This document shows, piece after piece, positions 61,132 through 64,000 of a DNA stretch of 64,000 bases. Both the position numbers and the translations under genes were made by a program. Under the pieces are notes generated by a model that was given only the letters and a program-made list of their open reading frames with translations, searched no databases and was not told the origin of the DNA. Source of the DNA: Euglena gracilis (lineage: Eukaryota; Euglenida; Euglenophyceae; Euglenales); assembly GCA_039621445.1 (NCBI GenBank), contig CP154956.1, positions 34,383,437 through 34,447,436 on the forward strand. The letters are read 5' to 3'. How positions within the stretch are numbered: the first letter of the stretch is position 1; every line of letters begins with the position of its first letter.

Positions 61132-62256
61132 GTGGGAATAGGGGCCTCAAACAAAAAGTGGGCCAGGAAATTTCCCAGGGCATTGGACCTCTTTTCTGGG
61201 AAAAATTCAGTGGGAAATTATTTGCGCGACCAGGGTTATGAGGTGATTTCGGTGGACATCAACCCAGGTTTTCACCCAACCCATCCCGTGGACATCCTAG
61301 AGTGGGAGTATCGAGTATACCCCCCTGGATATTTCCAAGTCATAACGGCTAGTGTGCCTTGCACGGAGTATAGTCGTGCTAAGACGATGGGAGAAAGAAA
61401 TTTGGAGTGGGCAGACCAACTTGTGACAAAAACTTTGGAAATCGTGGAATATTTTCAGCCCAAATTATGGTGGATTGAAAATCCCCGAACGGGACTTTTG
61501 CCAAAAAGGCATTGTGTGCAAAACTTGAATTTTATCGATGTGGATTATTGTCAATTTTCAGACTGGGGATACCAAAAACCCACTCGGATTTGGGGGAGTG
61601 AAAATCTGTTGAGTTTGAAGGACAAACTTTGTGATGGGAAAACCTGCCCCCATTTGATTGTGAGTGAGGGGGGTGGTTTGGTTCACAAAGAACAATTGGG
61701 AGGAAACGGAATGAGGGTGAGCACTCAACAAAAATGGAGGGTACCTGAAAAATTGGTCGAGTACCTTCTTTCGGCCCTTGATTTTAAGGAGGAAAAGTTT
61801 TTGTTTAAGTGTGAGGATTATGCCGTTCGAAACTCATTTGTGCAAATGACTGAGGAGAATTTTCAAAGGAGGGCCGAGGTGGATTGTTTTGCTTCTACCC
61901 AAAATTCTCAGTGCACATCATATTTGACCGAGAAGGAAAATGCTTTGGCGGTACCATGGGGAGGGGGGGCCACGGTTTGGTTGAACCCCCCCTGGACATT
62001 GTGGCCAAAGGTGGCAATGAAATTGCAAAAGGACCCTTGTGATGCCATTTGCATTTTACCCGATTGGAGCAAAGGTTGGGTAAGGGAACTTGTTCGGAAG
62101 GCATCAAAAAAGTTGTATTTTCCACCCGGAACCAAGCTTTTTGAGGTGGATGGGAAACCAATGGGGGGTGTGAGGTGGGGAGTTTGGGCCTTGTTGATAG
62201 AGGGTAATAAGCCCCCCGCCAACACTAGCAAGCGCAAGAAACGAAAGGACATTTGA
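61132..62256 (+). CDS. C2 double methyltransferase: C5-cytosine then DAM-like
   Basis: A continuous 374-codon frame. Residues 18-175 form a cytosine-C5 methylase: LDLFSGKNSVG (motif I, 18-28), SVPCTEYSRAK (catalytic Cys at 77), WWIENP (113-118), FIDVDYCQFSDWGYQKPTRIW (135-154, zone of target recognition and a motif VIII-like Arg) and CDGKTC (167-172). Residues about 230-350 form a DAM-like domain: AEVDCFASTQNSQ, VWLNPPWTLW (catalytic NPPW, 285-288), ILPDWSKGW and YFPPGTKLFEV. Both domains align with those of family A but are in reverse order. The first codon is GTG, directly after TGA, so it is probably part of a polyprotein and not a free gene. All key residues are present, unlike in C1. Confidence 0.88.
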   Translation: MGIGASNKKWARKFPRALDLFSGKNSVGNYLRDQGYEVISVDINPGFHPTHPVDILEWEYRVYPPGYFQVITASVPCTEYSRAKTMGERNLEWADQLVTKTLEIVEYFQPKLWWIENPRTGLLPKRHCVQNLNFIDVDYCQFSDWGYQKPTRIWGSENLLSLKDKLCDGKTCPHLIVSEGGGLVHKEQLGGNGMRVSTQQKWRVPEKLVEYLLSALDFKEEKFLFKCEDYAVRNSFVQMTEENFQRRAEVDCFASTQNSQCTSYLTEKENALAVPWGGGATVWLNPPWTLWPKVAMKLQKDPCDAICILPDWSKGWVRELVRKASKKLYFPPGTKLFEVDGKPMGGVRWGVWALLIEGNKPPANTSKRKKRKDI

Positions 62257-63015
62257 AATCGCGGATGGTTAAAAAGAGATACCCACCCACAGGGATTGAG
62301 AAATTTTCGAAGGACCGACAACTTTTGATTCGGACAAGGGTTTTGAGGGAACGGGGAGGAACAGAATTTGGATATTTTGGTGGACACCGGTGCGGAGGCT
62401 AACCTCATAAAGCAAGGGTTAGTGAGTGAGCACCTAATGTATTCGGCCGAACACCCCTTAAGGTTTGAAACCGCTAACGGTCAAGCCTTGAGTGGTGGGG
62501 GGAGGTGCACTAAGGTGGTGATGAAGTTGCAAGGGGAGGTGAGTGATAACACCCCACCCACAGATTTTGAGTACGATGTGGAATTTTATGAAGCCAATAT
62601 CAAAGTGGACGCAATTTTGTCATACCCATGGCTTGTACGCACAAAAATCGGAATTTTTCCACATCACCGTGCTTTGGTAGTGGAGGAACCCGAATTGACA
62701 TTTTTGTTCGGTGTGAGAGATCATAGGAGAAAACGGCAAGGAAAAGTCCCTTGCACCCTACCCCAAGGGGGGGGGGTGACGAATTTGGAAAAGTTTGGTT
62801 TTCACCTTCCGATGGAGGGTTTTGATCAAAGGGGACAAACCTTGGACGAGCACTCGCTCAAAATTTTGGGCAAGAATTTGGAGATGGCAAATGAAAACCC
62901 CCTACCTATTCGCAAAATGATCATTGCAAGGGAGGGGGAGGGGAATAATGAAACGGAATCCGAAGAGGAAGAGAGAATAAGGAAGCTAAGAGAAGAAAAT
63001 ATTTGGAAGGTATGA
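62257..63015 (+). pseudogene. pol: C2 protease
   Basis: Between 62257 and about 62355 the homologous frame reads KFSKDRQLLIRTRVLRE, matching the segment before the protease in A1. A frame shift near 62355 follows. From 62368 the frame holds LVDTGAEANLI, the aspartic protease active site, and DAILSYPWLVRTKIGIFPH, matching DAILAYPWMEQHQLGVFPH in A1. It continues in an acidic stretch to a stop at 63015. Confidence 0.8.
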
Positions 63016-64000
63016 TAAAACCATATTTCAGTCTAAGGTACAACCCGACCCACCCGTAAGAGGACCGTATGGTTATGCATTCATACCTTTGCAAGAAGGA
63101 GCGCGGCCCACCCGACAAAAACCATTTTTCATGCACGGGGAACGAAAAGAAGCTTTGGAAAAAATCACTCAAGATTGGATCGACATGAAATTCATCGAGC
63201 CAGCCACAACAAAAAATTCAGAATGGCTCTCACAAACATTCCCCGTGCCCAAAAAGTCAGCCGATTTTCCTTGGAGGGGGGTTGTTGACATGAGGGGACC
63301 CAACAGCCAATCCCGTAGGTGCAACTACCCTCTTCCGAAAATCGAAGACATCCTGGTGAAGCATGGCGCAAACCAAATGTTCTCTATTTTGGACTTAAAA
63401 CAAGCTTTCCACCAACAGCCGCTTCACCCGGATAGTAGGCCTATAACTTGCTCCTTCACACCAAAGGGTCTTTACCAATGGAGGGTGAATGTAATGGGGT
63501 TAACTAACGCCTCACAACAATTCCAACAAATGATGGATGACCGTTTAGCACCCGTAAGGGATATTGCTACCCCATACATTGATGACATTTTGGTAGGGAC
63601 TACCGTCGGGGAGGGGGAGGATCTCCTCGAGGCACACAAAAGGGATTTGTGTAGGGTGTTGGATTTACTCGCCGAGGAAATTTTTGTAGTGGACCCCAAA
63701 AAGCGGAATTATTCATCAAGGAAGTGGAATTTTGTGGCCAGATTTTGGGGCATGGCACCCGACGGCCGGCCCCCGGCAAATTACGTGCCATTGAGAAATG
63801 GGAGGTTCCTACAACCATAACGGCCTTAAGGGCTTTCCTCGGTTTCACAAATTATTACAACACCTACATACACATGTATGCCCAAGTTGCGGCACCTTTG
63901 CAAGATAAGTTGAAGGTGTCTAGGGAGGAGGAAGACAAGAAAGAGAGCAAAAAATGGGTTGAATTCGGGGAGGTTGAACACAAAGCATTTGAGGAGTTAA
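63016..64000 (+). pseudogene. pol: C2 reverse transcriptase, partial
   Basis: The frame 63089-63820 encodes the RT palm and fingers: GERKEALEKITQDWIDMKFI, FSILDLKQAFHQQP (motif A), LTNASQQFQQMMD (motif B) and TPYIDDILVG (motif C, YIDD). A shift near 63705 moves the thumb into another frame (LRAFLGFTNYYNTYI near 63828), which is still open at the window edge. RNase H and integrase would lie beyond 64000. Confidence 0.88.

Larger units (their letters stand above)
56891..64000 (+). mobile_element. Element C2, LTR retrotransposon with C5 then DAM-like methylase
   Basis: C2 runs from a gag start at 56891 to the end of the window in the reverse transcriptase. The order is gag, TAG, linker, TGA, C5 methylase with DAM-like methylase, protease, RT. 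Gag and Pol are clearly homologous to family A but diverged, and the two methylases are swapped. The element is decayed, with several shifts and stops in gag, protease and RT. The double-methylase frame is intact. Confidence 0.85.

Noticed and set aside
61132-62256. Host or bacterial DNA methyltransferase gene
   Set aside because: It lies in phase between a retrotransposon gag and a protease/RT, starts with GTG after an in-frame stop, and has homologues at the matching place in the A elements.

Overview
The window is an almost pure retrotransposon landscape from a eukaryotic nuclear genome. I see no convincing host gene, rRNA, tRNA or CRISPR array. The long GC-rich LINE with an APE endonuclease, reverse transcriptase and RNase H, together with LTR elements carrying DNA methyltransferases, fits a dinoflagellate best. 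That assignment is an inference from established knowledge of methyltransferase-bearing retrotransposons in dinoflagellates, not something the sequence proves.

Layout. 1-4956 (-): gag and the start of pol of LTR element B1. 4957-17272 (-): complete Ty3/gypsy chromodomain element A1, with 404-bp LTRs. 17273-19030 (-): 5' end of a related element B2. 19031-19806 (+): pol tail of element D (RNase H plus DAM-like domain) and the start of its LTR. 19807-20349: unassigned. 20350-32753 (-): element A2, whose 3' LTR is followed by the leader of a further copy. 32754-36117 (+): decayed element C1 and a piece of LTR. 36118-56184 (+): element A3, interrupted by an 8.56-kb LINE (46955-55517) with a 12-bp target duplication, and truncated before its 3' LTR. 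56185-64000 (+): element C2, running out of the window.

How the genes work together. Family A encodes a very long Gag (about 1,440 codons) and a Pol in the same frame, separated by one TGA. Pol order is: DAM-like N6-adenine methyltransferase (NPPF), C5-cytosine methyltransferase (PCTEFS, ENP), aspartic protease (DTGA), reverse transcriptase (YVDD), RNase H, integrase (HHCC, DDE), chromodomain. Family C (C2, and C1 in ruins) has a related Gag and the same two methyltransferases in the opposite order, C5 then DAM-like, ahead of protease and RT. Element D has the DAM-like domain at the extreme C-terminus of Pol, after RNase H. One 64-kb stretch thus holds three arrangements of DNA-methylase modules in retroelements.

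All copies are damaged by nonsense changes and small indels. The LTR pair of A1 differs at 5 of 404 positions and that of A2 at about 12 of 409 plus one indel (counted by eye), so A1 is the younger insertion.
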